A stretch of DNA of 38,065 nt, taken from positions 46,884,046 to 46,922,110 of the forward strand of contig CM044498.1 of the NCBI GenBank assembly GCA_024364805.1. The letters run 5' to 3'. Positions 12,601 to 26,700 of the stretch are shown here, in pieces (position 1 is the stretch's first letter; each line of letters starts with the position of its first letter). The position numbers and the translations under genes were made by a program. Source of the stretch: Euprymna scolopes. Its lineage: Eukaryota > Mollusca > Cephalopoda > Sepiida > Sepiolidae. Under the pieces are notes generated by a model. That model saw only the letters and a list, made by a program, of their open reading frames with translations, was not told the origin of the DNA and did not search any database.

Positions 12601-14988
12601 TAAAGTATAAGTAAATCAAATTTGTGTATGGAGTTTGTTGCTTTTCATTTGCATCTTAGAACTATTGTCTATACTGTTGGATAGGAATCATATGAAACTA
12701 TGATGAATGTGTAATGCAAGCCTTAAAAACTAAGCTTAGATTTGATCTCAGAGGAAGATTTAATTTGGTCAGTATAGAAAAATGTGTGCAGAAGAGTAGA
12801 CTTTGATGGTGTTGCCATGTTAAAAAAAAATGGATGAGTTCTTGGGTTAATAGATATAGAACAGTTGAGGTAGCAAGGTTAGTTCATAGGGGTAGACCAA
12901 GGAAAAAATGGGAGGAAGTGATAAAAATGGACCGGAGGTCTAAATAAAAATCTTGACCAAGACAGATGTTAAACTGAATATAATGATTTTATACTATTTA
13001 TAATGTTTCAGTTTTATTAGTGCTTTAAGACATCTTTGATTTGATACATTTAAACTTGTTTTTTTTATCTTTAAATCCTTATTCTATTGACTTGACTGTA
13101 AAAATTTAGATTGGGATCTTAGTATAACAGTGAATTGTTACAAAGAGGAGGGGATTAGATCAGGTTTTAAAGCAAACTGGTGTCCCTGCATCCCAGGCAA
13201 CACTAGACAAATACAGCTAGTGAATAAATGAAAGCTTTCATGTAAATAACTAAAGCGTGGCTGATTGACTGTAAAACTCAAACAAATCTGAACTAATCTC
13301 ATATCTTAATTTTTATTCATAGATTGGTCTCTGCAGTATTTCGAGTTTGTGATGTTCACAGGCGTGCCATTGAAGGTCGTTTGGCTGATTGTCTCAGTCC
13401 TCAGGTTGGCAGTACAATTATGTGGTTTTTACAACGATGGACTGTATCCTATTTGGTGCCAGATGAAAGTTATTACAATCAGGTAAGTGAAACAGTTTTT
13501 TTTTTCTTTTAAGTTCATTCAGTTGGAATGTCTATACATATTTTTAATTCTAATAAATTTAACTCTGCAAAACTGGTAACATAAAAGTTTAGCATTTCAT
13601 ATAGGAAATGTATAATCTATGTTTATAATATAGTTCTCAGTTGAATGTCTTGAAGCTATGATGTACAATGCAAATTGGAAGTGTCTGTTTTGTCCTCGAT
13701 CAGATAAATTCTTTTAGAATGAGGTATTTTTTTTTTATTATTACTGTTTCAATCCAAGGTGTCCCTTTTTGGAAGCTGAATTTTCTCCATATTAAAAATT
13801 CTGCAGTCAAAAAATTTGCATGTTTTTGGTGTTTTTGAGACGAGAATTGATAATCTGGACTATTTGGATTAATATTCTCATTGTGGTTGTATCATTCACA
13901 ACCTTTTTGACACTGACCGTCTTCAGGTGCGTCTTTATGAACTTGGAAGCCTTTTGACCATTTCAGTAACCTATACATTATTTTCCTTATTAAATCCATA
14001 ATTCAACCTGACCAGAGTGAATACCATTTTAACAAACGTCTTCATGTCTTCCTTGCTCTGAAAAAGAAATGTCTGAACAAAAAAATACCTTGAATTATGG
14101 TATGCTGACTCTTTTTCTCCTCTTTTAAGCAATTTCAACAAGATATTTTCAATTTCTCTATTGAAAATTGCTATAAATTTTTTATTTCTGTTTACTAAAA
14201 ATGTCTACTTATATAAAAGTTGAAACTTTTTAAATACAAAAAAAGCAAACATTACTCATTTGTAACTACTACAATAATTGACAGAAATGAAGAGTTGGTT
14301 GAAATACAAGTGAGATTAAAATTATTCTATATCTTTACAAAGCTATCATTTGTTTATTCATATTGTTGCCACATGTGAACTTTTGCACCAAACACTAGTC
14401 TCTGTCTCTTTGACAGGCTGAAAATTTTTTTAATCCATTAGATTAAATACTATTTGCCCAGCTTCAGTCCCTGTCACATCACTGCAATGTTGCATGCCTG
14501 TGATCTGTTACAAGTACTTCCACAAAATGTGCTCTGATGAACTTAGTGCACTTGTGCCCCCTCCTATAAATATCCTGACAAGCAGCAAAATCACACCCCT
14601 TCACTATAGGGTTCTTTAAATACTGGAATGTTTTCTACTCTAATAGCTTCTTTCCTCTATCTGCTTGTTTTGAAAATTTCCTCCCTACTTCTCAAGCTGT
14701 ACCAACATGCAGAAATTTAAATGTGAACAAGCATCTTGCTGTACAACTCCCCACTTAGGATACTCCCCCCTTAAATCTGGCCTTTAATTCACAGGAGCTT
14801 CTTACAAATTAGTAGCAGTGTTCTGTTCCAGATGAATTGAAGTAAAAAAAAAAATCCATAAAATATTTGAAAATGATTTGTGTAACATTTGATGACTCTA
14901 TTTTGATGAACCCGTACAAGAAAAGTATTAAAATCAACAAAAGAAATTTTTTTCAAATCACATAAGAATTTTGAAGATTTTCACTTTT

Positions 14989-15027
<39 letters not shown>

Positions 15028-17997
15028 AAGTGGTTGTGTTTCTCAACGTTTCAGATAAGTATGGCTATAGCGTCGGCTTTTGGTCGTGACACAGCAGCTG
15101 CTCAGTGGACGGTTGACTTTTTACTTGGAAAGATTAATTCTAACTTATCAGTGTGGAGTGCTGAAGAACAATTAATGAATGATACTTTGCAGGTGTTGGT
15201 TGCACTCGTCGAAAATAAACAAAGGTAATTTTTTGTGTGTGTTTACTGAATGTGTTCTTTTGTCAATGTTTGAACATTATCTCTTTTTGTACGTTCCCTA
15301 TGCAAAGTTAAAATCTATGACCATTATAAAGTGTGTGTAAATTCATCATCTCTTAAAATATACAATTATTGCTATGTTATATTACTTGCATATTATATAC
15401 ACCAGTAATATCAAATTCGGGAAAAACATTAAGCACTATTCACCCTCCCCTACCAAACATTTGATTAGATCCATATTATCTGCATATCAAATTAACAAAA
15501 TCAAATAAAAAATTTCATGACTTGATGACTACAATATTAAGAAACTGATAGTTACATAAAACTTTATTTAGATTTATGTATTTAAATTTAACAATTATTT
15601 TAATGCAGTAATTCAGAATGTCAACAGGTGATATGATATTCCTGTTAATACTTGTTAACAAAATATCTTCCCTTCTTCTTTGCATGTTTTTGAAGCACAT
15701 TGCCTTCTTTTATCTCATTTTTAAAAAATTTTATAGCGTATACATTGTTACAGTTAACTCCCCCCCCACTCTCTCTCTAATGTGTGTATATGAAGACATT
15801 TTGGATATTATCAAGTATTTATTTCAATAGTTCTCGATACGCTCTGCTTAGTAATACAGAAGTAAGTTGAATGCCTATATAGATGAAATTTTGATCATAG
15901 ATTTTGTCAAGCCACCAACAGCAAACTATGCAGAAGGAATCTTTGATGTGTAAAGTGCTTCATGATCCTAGAAGAGAGGTAAATAAAGAAGTAAAATCTG
16001 AATAAATGAACAGACTAAGTTTGCATATATTATAATCTCATGTGTAGAAATGTATCCATATGCTCTATTGATAAAGTGATTAATATGGCAGGAAAGAATT
16101 TATAAGTGGAGCCAATCATCTGTTTTAATGTCCTTTTTACATGCTGGCATGTATTGAACGTCTTAGAAATTGACTCCCAAGCTAGCCATCTCTGGACACA
16201 TTTTTATTCCCCTTCTTAAGTCTCTTCATATAATTTCTTATATTTTCTTTGATCTTTCTCTGAGCTAAACTTCCTGCCTTTTGACATCTACTAACTCAAG
16301 AACTCTTTCCATTCTTTTAATGTAACCATGCCATTGAAGTCTACTCTTCTGCACACATCTCCCTATAATGTCCAGGTTAAAACTTTTTAATCACATCCGC
16401 TCTAAACTTAGCATTAAATATCTCTTATCCTTTTTATATCATTTCTCTTCATGCAACGCATGTTCTCGACCCTTGCATACATCACTGCATACACGTGCTT
16501 AATACTCTTTTTTTAATTAATAATGCGAATGCTTTGTTATTTAGTAACAGGAGTTAAGGGATGTAATAGGCTTTCAATAAGTTTCCAGATTTTTTTGTAC
16601 AGGCATTCCAAATTGTCATACTCTTGAAAATTCAGTATGTTATTGCTATACATCTTATGAGATGACTGACCAATTTTTATACTTTCAGGTTCAAATAAAC
16701 AGCTACAGCAGGAATTGGAATACACCCTACTAAAGCTTGATTGTCACAGCTAATGAATTTCAAAAATGCAATCTGGACGTGAAAACACTTTGAAAGAATA
16801 TGCAATAAAATTCTGTTTTAAACTTAGAAAAAAATGCCACAGAAATGTTTGGAATGCTTCAGACTATCTTGCATGAATCAAGCATCAGTTTTTGAGCGGC
16901 ATAAGAGATTCAAGGAAGGTAGGGAGTCTATGAGGGATGATAAAATGTGGGAGGAGTAAAGAAATTAGAACAGCAGAGTTGATTGATCAAATAAAGAATT
17001 TCATGGATAAGGACCACTGTCTATAGACAATGTGCACAGTTTGATGTCAGTGTGAGAACTGTACACACAATTATTTGCGAGGAACTGAAGATGTAGAAGA
17101 TTTGTGAAGTTTGTCCCAAGGATGTTCAGAGAAGATCAGAAAGAAGGACGTTGTCATAACAGCAGGGAGATGGTCGAGCTGATCTATTCAGATCCCACAG
17201 TTCTTGGTGACCTGCTATGACCCAAAAACCAAGAGACAAGAGTTTCCAGTGGAAGCATGCTGGCTCTTTTCGGTCCACCCAGGAACTTATAATGATTCTT
17301 TTTTTTTTTTTTTCCAGCATTGGTTCCCACTGGACAGTCAATAAGGAATATTATGTTGAGGTTTTAAGAGTTCAGGAAGAGATTCCGTCGGAAGAGTCCA
17401 GTACTCTTCAAATGGGGTCAGTGACATTTCCACCAGGACAATGCGCTAGTCCACAACTCTTTGTCGCAGACTGTTTTATGGGCATCAAGACAGTTCCTCA
17501 CTCTCCCTGTAGTCGAGACCTTGCTCCTGGTGACTGGTTATTTACTAAGCCCAAGGAAACCCTTAGAAGCTGTCAATATGAGACAGTTGAGATGAAAGAG
17601 GTCATTTACACGCTCACACAAGGACTTCCAGAAGTTGTTAGAATGGTACAAGTACATTGCAGCTGGAAAAGATTACTTCAGAGGGGACTAGCATTTCATG
17701 AATGTACTATCATTAAAAGTGCCCATACGGAAAAGTCTAAACTTATTGAAGGCACTTCATATAAAATAAAATCATGAAAAGTTTACTTTTGTTGTTGCTC
17801 TGAAGTTCATGTAAATGCAAAAATAAAAGTAATACTGTATACAGCTATAAAAAGACGAAAGGGAGCTGGGATTTATTGAGTTTGTTATCCTGTATTTATA
17901 TATCTAAATAAATAAATGTAGGTTCTTTCCAACAATCCTAACTATATTATCACAACAGCTTGTGCTTATGTAATTCTGTGATACAAGTTTGTAATAT

Positions 17998-18092
<95 letters not shown>

Positions 18093-21000
18093 ATCTACAA
18101 ACACTTATAGCTTTGGGTGTTTGGTAATTTGCATATTAATTTTATAAACAGTTTCTAAGAAATTAACATTCTGTAGAGTTTTAATTTGCATTGTTATATT
18201 TTCTTACATTAGCTCCTACATAATAAAATGACTGCAGAAATTCTCCTCTAGACTTAAGTATCATAAGTGTGCAACAACAGATGCCACATACAAATTCAAT
18301 ACATTTGGGATAATAGCCACTATCTTATGTAACTTTCAAACAACATTTTATACATTCATCCGTGATATTAAAATGCTCATTGCATCCTACGAGCAACACC
18401 ATCACTTTGCAACATCTTTAGAGGAAGAAGTTCCTATTTTTCTCTCAAAATATTTAGTCCTCCCACTACTCCCAGTTGTCACCAGAACAAATTCTACACT
18501 TTCCACAGATTCTGCACTTTCACTGCCCGTAACTGGTTATTAAATATATAGACCTAACATAATCTTCAGTCTCCAATTCATAAATGATAACAGCTTCCTT
18601 TCCGAACTCCATCCATTCTGATTGGCTGAGCTCTGATAATTCTCATATTCTGGAATCCAATTCCAAGCTTCATAAACAAACAGTTACTAAAATTACAATA
18701 TGGCATCACTAACAGACATTAATTTGCACCGCGTCAAATTCGTTTCACGCTTAAGTCATTACTGTCTTGTGTGTGTCGCACTTCATAATTCGCTAAGCGT
18801 TTGCTGTAAACATTAACAAGTCTCAAAATATTGTGTATCCACAAATATTGAGAACATAAACAAAAAAACATGCATCGCTAATGGTTCTTAGTATAGTCCA
18901 TGCATGTTTGTGCGTGTGTTCCAAAAAAAACCAAAAACTTTCATTGTTAAAAAAATTGCCAAAAAAATAAATGTATATAAATATTACAGAATGCAATTTT
19001 CATGAAATATATAAATACATATATATTCAGTAAATTTACAGTACATTTATTTATTTTTTTTTTTTTAGTGTAATATAGTATGTTTGTGCATCATGATACC
19101 CTCCTCCGAGACATTACCATCTCCTTTTTTAAACTTTAAATTAGAAAAAGCTATAAAAAAATATTGTGCAAGATACATATTGCAATTGGCAATAATAAAA
19201 TTAGACTCATTATTTACTATAAGAAATTTAAGACCCAAACAATTCCTCGAACACTGAAAACGTTAGAAAGGACCAATGTTATAAGTTTAAATACTCTTTG
19301 GGAGAATGTAACTCCATAATAATAGCTACATAAGTGTTACAACTACTACCCTATCTCACTGCCTCACTGTGCATCTTGTAAATTCTAGCTTAATTTACCA
19401 GCATCTTGAAAAACATACCCCCCCCCTGCCTATAAGACAAATATAAGTTAATGGTTTAATATTGCTAAAATAATACACCCTAAAACCAATTAAAATAAAA
19501 TTAAAAATATTTTGATCTACATCAAAACTCTAGTTATAATTAATAATAATAATGCCTATGAAGCCAGTAACATTTTCAAATGTTCAATGTAATACAATTT
19601 TATCCTGTGATGCTAATTCTTACACCATGGAATACTGTGAAAGCGTTTTCCGGGGGTTTGACTTTACATGCCCATTTCACAGCTACCATTTGAAATTCTC
19701 TTTTCTCCAACTTTTTTGTTCATTTGCTTTTTCAACTGTTGATGATTCAACAAAGAAACAAAAATATTTGTAATACATATGGAGCTTCTATTTTGCTTCT
19801 TTTTTATTTTTTTTATTTTAACAAAAAAATATGAGAAAAATTCAAAACATTAAAAGATATATTTAAGATTTTTGTTAATTTTAAATGTTTGCTTATATAT
19901 ATATATGTGTGTGTAAATATTTAACTGATAAACTCTTAAATTACTGATCACATAACACTGAAATTAACAGGAAATACTAATCATACACCCAGTAAAATCT
20001 TTATTTGTATGGATGAATAATGCCTACAGAGATATATCGGCTAGTTGAAATACAAAATGTTCATTTCAACTTGCTGACATATTTGCATTTCTTTTTGCGC
20101 ATGGCAAAATTCAGTATATTTGTTCAACTCATTTAATATTAAATCTTTCTTGCCTATCTCTCGATAGCTACATTAGTAGGGAATGCAGCTGCAGTGGTAA
20201 ATGTTTTGATTTCAATTCTAGCTGATGGCACCCAAGTCATTTTGTATTAGGTACAATATAATATTCAATAGAGAATTGATCTAATAATAAATATGAAATG
20301 TACATTAAAATATATTTAAGCATATTTTATGACTCCTTCGACCACTTATGTGTGTGTGTATACCATCTGTGGCTTAAATAGGTTTTCTATTTTAGCTTTT
20401 ATCTTGATAATAAACCTCTTTGTTTAGTAATGTTTAACTTAATCATTTTATCCAAAATATATATAACAACCTAATCGGTGTATTGTTTCTTTTTCAGGTG
20501 TGATCTAGTAGTAAAATGCAAACATTTGTGGGACCTTGCTAAATTAGAAGCCAGCAACCAACCTCCATTAATCCTGCTGTCACCAACATGTAAACGATAC
20601 CTTTTGAAAGGACTTGTCTTAGCAGGCACAGCTTCGATGGATTCCGCACAGAAAGATGAGTACTGGAAATATGTACGTAACATTTTTATAGCTTATTAGC
20701 AGCCTTGCTCGGGGGTTGTTTTGATGCCTTTTTTATGATTGTGTTGGTTTGTATCTTTGGTAATTTTTTGATTTTCTAAAATTATTTTAGTAAATTTCGG
20801 TTATATTGAAACCTTACTGATCAACATAGCCCCACAACATGCTAGCAACAATCCAATTTCTCTGATTTGTCCCCTTAGCAGCTATTCTTCCAGCTCCAAA
20901 CCAACTACTTTGGCAAGGTTTTGGGGGCCATGATTTCTTGAATCATATGCGAAAGAAACCACAGGATCAATATCGTAAGAATTTATGTGGTTGTCGCTGT

Positions 21001-23518
21001 ATAGTTCTACAATTAGTCAAATGTGTTGAAAAATTCCTTATCTTATGTTGTCAGGCATACTACTTGTGCTTGGTTATTGGGACCTATGTTTTGTTAAACT
21101 GACATATAAGAAGCTTCTGAATCATATTTGCACTAAATATGTGTGTAAACTGTTTTGCAATTTCTTCAGGATCAGTTGCTTGTTCAATTATAAAGTTTAA
21201 TTAAAGTACTGTATTATTCCAGTTTCATATTCCAAGAATAAGATATTTTCAAAATACGCACACACACACACACACGTAAGTGTTTCAATTTTATAAATAA
21301 ACTTCTTCACAGTTAATGAAAAAACAGCATTAAGAAATTTACGTGCGGGGTTTGAACCTACAAACCACATCGTGAAAAAAAAACACGATATCAACTTACC
21401 CACTGTAGAATTTTCACGGCCCACTGTTCTATCGTTGTTGTTGTTGCTAAGTGACGACATGGAAAAAATGGCTTTACCGATGATAGACATAGTAAAATAA
21501 TGGTTTTGATTATCAGGGGTATTCTGAGACAAAACTTAACTAAGATCACTCCCAGACTTATACACTAAATTCTGTAAATTTTAAAGAAAATCTGTTCAGC
21601 TGTTTCAGAGTCTATAAGGAACGAACTAATACACACAAAGTAGCATTCATATAATTGTAGAGATCAGTTCTTAAGTCATTAAAATGAGCTGCCTCTCATC
21701 TTGTGTGCAGACTTTGTGTAGTGTTTTCAGTAGGGAAATCTGTCAACTTAAAATATTAAGCTGAAAATATTTTTTCAGAAGAGTCATTTAATTTTTTTTT
21801 TTTCTTCAATGTAAAAGCGGTAAGATAATTTCTGTTGTCTTTAACATATTTACTTCCCTGCAGACTATAATGATGTTGTTTTCAAACCCAATGTTAAATA
21901 CTTTTTCCTTTTTTTTTTTTTTTTATATACAGGTTCTCCAATCTCTTCATGATCGTTTCTATCGGACAGTTTCACATGCAGACTTTGGCAAAATTTGTCA
22001 CACAGCTGGAGTCAAAGCTGATATCCTCAACCTTCTCGAGTCCATGTGTGGTGTTGCACTGGCTTCTCGTGTTGATATTGTTCATCACCTTTTCAATTTT
22101 CTACACCCGTTACTTGTGGAATGTGTCAAGATTTTAGGTACTAAATCATCATCTTTTGTCTCCCTTGCTGACCATATATTGCCCCATCATTTGTAGTTTC
22201 CATCATTTACTAACACATTTTAATCCAAACACTTAACATTAGTTCACTCTTTACAAAACAAAAGTCTCTTCCTTTCTATTTTATATAATAATTCTGATTA
22301 AGATCAGTGTGGATCACCTATCTAAACAGCACTCTTTTCTCTATTTTTAATAATTTTAATTATAAAGAATGATATTAGCTCTTTATGAAATGAATGACCG
22401 GCAGAAGATATTGTTCGGACGAAACAGCTTACCTTGTAAGACTTGTATATAATTGTGCTTATTGGCTGTTTTCATTTATGGAGTATTTCATTCTGGCCTA
22501 ATATCGAATCATCAGAAGAGAATATGTACTATTTTGGGGCCTTCCTCTTGTAATAAAATAGTTAAAACTGTGCATATTATCTCCTGATGATCCAACATTA
22601 TCTGGAGGTCAGAATAAAATACTCCACTAGTGAAAAATTGCTAAACACTATTATATATAAGTCTACAAGATAAGCTATTTCTTCTAAACATAGTGTTACT
22701 GTTCTGATAGAAAATATTATTCCCTAATTTTAACCATAAAAATCTAGTAAAAGTTGCTGTTAAGACCATATTAATTATTATAAATATGAAAAATTGGAGG
22801 AACTTTGTTCAGATTTAAAAACTAACCAACATTTATTCCAGAACTTTGCTGTAAACATCATTCCTCCCAAGTGGAAAATATTTTCTTTGATTAATTTTAT
22901 TTTTCTTTGGGTTATTGTCTTCAATGTTGGCATTTTTAAAATTTTTTTTTTTATACATTTGTCACTGTATTTATATGAATCTAAAGTCTTGCTATAAAAC
23001 AAAAGTCTATGTTTATAAAATGATTTTTACATATGATTAATCAACATTAAAAAATAAAAAAAAAAATAAAGTCAATTGAATAAAACTGCCTGAAATATGA
23101 GTATTTGGAGTAAACCTTGCCAGTTTTTAATTTGTTGTTCAAAGGCTACTCATGTTTTGATTAGAAAATATTGCATTAAAAAGAAATAGTAATTATATAT
23201 GGGCATGAGCATAAAAGAACGACTCTGAGAAGATTTAAAACTGTGCCCAAGAATAAGGAGTGCTTTAAGCCAGCGTATTCATTACCAAAACATGGCTATC
23301 CTTTAAAAAGTAATATTTACTCTAAAAATGTAGGCAAATTTAAATCCCTTATTTACTTATATATATATATAAAATAAACAATAAGATGGTAAATTCTGAT
23401 AGTTATTTATTCATTATTTATTCATTTTTTAAGTAATTCATAACTTTTTATAGACTTCATATACATATGAAAAACCAAATATATGAATCTTGAATTATCT
23501 TTAAAGTTTTACAATCAA

Positions 23519-23569
<51 letters not shown>

Positions 23570-23677
23570 TAATTGTAAAGATAACTCAAGATACATATAT
23601 TATGAAATCTACAAAAAGTTATGAGTTTCTTGAAAAATCAATAAAGTGACTATTGGAATTCAACATCTTATTGTTTA

Positions 23678-23718
<41 letters not shown>

Positions 23719-26700
23719 AGTAAATAAGAGATTTACCTTGCTTTATCTAAGCCTTGTTAAACCAAATTGTTATGGTGAAAAATAAATGTATAACTCTACT
23801 TGGTATTGATCACTATTATATAAACATAGTAAGAATTTAATGGATTAACTCCGATGAACAATAAAAACAAAACAAACAAAAACAATGACCGATATATATA
23901 TATATGCTTGATGTGCTCCTTGGAGCAAAGCACAAATATGTAGTCTGCCATGAGTATAATTTCATATTACTAAACTTACCTTGTCTATTGAGCACATGTT
24001 TATTTTAACATTATAATGGGAAGGTTGTCTAGTCTGATAGCAGGAGGGGAGATGTTTGATTGAAGACCTCAACTCCCCATGGCAGTTGCAGACTTTTTTA
24101 GTGTGTGTAATTATATGTGCCTTTTGCTGCAGCTTCCTCTTCGAATGAGAGATGTTTCTTCACGATGCCAGAAAATGGTTACATGCAGTTCTTGGGATGC
24201 ACAGAAGTGCTTAAACAGGTTTCCGGCTGCTCACTAGGGTTAGTGAACTAAGATATGCACAAATTCCTTATTCTAACCCTATGCTCTAACAGATTCATTT
24301 CCACAAAGTGTGTGTGTGTGTGTGTGCTGACTTTTTATTCTTTGTTAAAGATGACACTATATAAAAAAAAGTGCAGTTGAATTTTGAGCTGTAAGTGGGT
24401 TCACTTGGACTTGGTTTAAGCACTTTTCTGCATCTGCTGCATGTTTTGGGATTTTTTTTAAATTTTAAAGCTTATTTTCAGTTTATTTAAAGTGTTTTTA
24501 TGTTTGATACACAAAAACATACTCGAAATTTTATAAACAGATTTTTATGACTCGATTTTCAAACTGATGCATGAAAAGTTTTCTTTAGATTTCAATATTT
24601 CTTCAAGCTTCAGCTTGTTAAAGAAAAAGAAAAAAATTGTTATTGTGAGCTTTGCTTTTCTTTTGTTCATCACATGCAAGTAAGTTTATTGCAGGGTTAG
24701 TTTGTAAAATGAAAAATTCTTTCTGAATTCACTAAATTGAAATTGATTTAAACATTTACATACATATTCTTGACAGGATAACGACTTGGAAAATAATCAA
24801 AATGAAATTCAATATAAAACTCAGTTTTGTAAAAGATCTAAAAAAAAAAAAAAAAAAAAATTAAGAATTTAGTTTTTTAAAAATATTTAATTTTTTTTAG
24901 AAACTGATGTAAAATGAAATATATTATCTCTAAAACAAAAAAATAGTGGAAGGAAGAAATAAAAAAAGTCTAGTTCGAATCCAAAATTGATCAAAGTTTT
25001 ACCTTAACAGCCCACACAATAAATCTGCATATATACATGTGAATATTTACATAGTTCTCATAGAATAATGAAACAAGAATTTAGCTTCTACGATTTTTTG
25101 TTTTTATTTTTACCCCCACCACCTCTTCCATTTTAATTTAGATAAAAACAGATCCGTCTTTCGGGTGTGTAAATAAGCTGATTTAATTTGAATCTTTTTA
25201 TTTACTCTGTAAACTTTTCATATTTGCGCGTTCTCTGTATGCAGTGCACACTCGATTCTGAATACAATTTGAATTTCTCTTTTGAACTTGCCAGATGATT
25301 TCATCCTTTTGACCACCACTTGCACTGGCTCTCTTGTTTCACACACACACACACACACAATTTATTGCTTTTCTATTTTTTTTTTTTTTGTATTAAAATC
25401 AGATTTGTTTGGCTGATGAATTACTCAAGGCAGTTAGTAGAAAAAAAGAATTCATAGTAAAAGTTAATATTAATATTTATTCAGAAACTAGGTATTTGGT
25501 GTTTCCCTGGAATTTTTATTTTTGCTTGGTTTTGGAAATTTTCCTAACCAAATTATTAAAAAAACAAAAGAACATTTGTAAAGGTAAATTAAATATTTAC
25601 AGTATCATTTGATTGAATTATTAATTAGACCAATGTTATTAAAGTATAGTTATAAGATATTGTTTTAATGACTATAAAATTATTTGATGTAAATAGCTCC
25701 CAAAACTTTCTTTTGATACTTGAGGATTTAAGAATTTTCAAAAAATACTTTTCTATTCAATAATTTCAATCCTTAATTCCTTTCTAATTTCGGAAGTTCA
25801 AAATAATTTTATAAAAATGTCTAACCATTAATCAAATTAAAATGGCTGACGTCTTTACAAATAAACCTGAAATGTGTTCTGATGAATTTTATTCTATTGC
25901 ATTTTTTGGTTTCAATAAATATTCAATTGCAATTAAACTTACCAAAATTGCTGCAGCATAATTAAATACACATGCAGGCACAAGCATACAAAGTGGTTAC
26001 ATGATTCTAACAAATTTAAATTGGTCAGATTGTTTTTTACATTAAACTTACGTAGCCTTTTTTAAACTGACAAGTCAATATTTATTTGAATGGCCATTTT
26101 TAATGTCTTTTGCAATAAAAACTTGCTTAATTTCAATTGAACACATTACTTATTCCATTTTCCTCTAATTATTTACAAAGCAAAATAAGCTCATGTCATC
26201 AATAAAACAATTTTTTAAAATCTCCAATATTAGTCCAACTATCTCTGCTGTCTTATAATATGCATTATGTGTACATTAAATATTGGATTATTTAATTTTG
26301 GAAATTACTTGCATAGCATATTCTTTTACATGATTTATACAACCTACTTACATTTTCTTCATCTTTGCTATAAGTAGCCTTAAATACACATATAACAAAA
26401 AGACACTTGCTTTGTAAGTAATTTCTTATTCTATTCTATACTTCGGTTTTTACTAACTATTCAATAAATGAACAACTTGCATATTGGAGATAGATTAACA
26501 ATTAACTTCTGTATATTTCTTTATTTGCTTCCATATTAAATTCTAAAGTATGTTTTTTGTGGATAATCAACCTAGAATTATCCAATGAAATTGTTGGGTT
26601 TGTTAATATCGAAATTTACAAAAGGTATTTTATTCACTGTCATTTTATTAATATAAGTATTTGATTTTTTTTTTTTTTTCTTTCGTTGACATAAATTTAA

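Larger units (their letters stand above)
13483..15054 (+). other. XPO4 intron 9 of window
   Basis: 1.6 kb. It contains a decayed CR1-like LINE end (about 14350-14790) and a 30-A run (14996-15025) close to the next exon. Nothing recognisable lies in 13483-14350. Confidence 0.8.
15225..20497 (+). other. XPO4 intron 10 of window
   Basis: 5.3 kb. It contains an antisense LINE end (about 16135-16500), a decayed mariner transposase (about 16750-17780) and a (TA)n tract (18000-18089). I see nothing recognisable in 15225-16130 or in 18090-20497, apart from short homopolymers, TA runs and C runs near 15763 and 19420. Confidence 0.8.

Noticed and set aside
17217-17777. 186-codon open frame as a host gene
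   Set aside because: Its middle and end match mariner transposase (VNKEYYVEVLR, DLAPGDW), and the first part is a shifted frame through the same fossil.
17904-18104. Minus-strand open frame of repeated Tyr-Ile
   Set aside because: It is the translation of the (TA)n microsatellite.
21340-21380. Possible tRNA-like B box (GGTTTGAACCTAC and complement) suggesting a tRNA gene or SINE head
   Set aside because: No A box at the proper distance, no cloverleaf and no run of T terminator in the right place; the motif is short enough to arise by chance.
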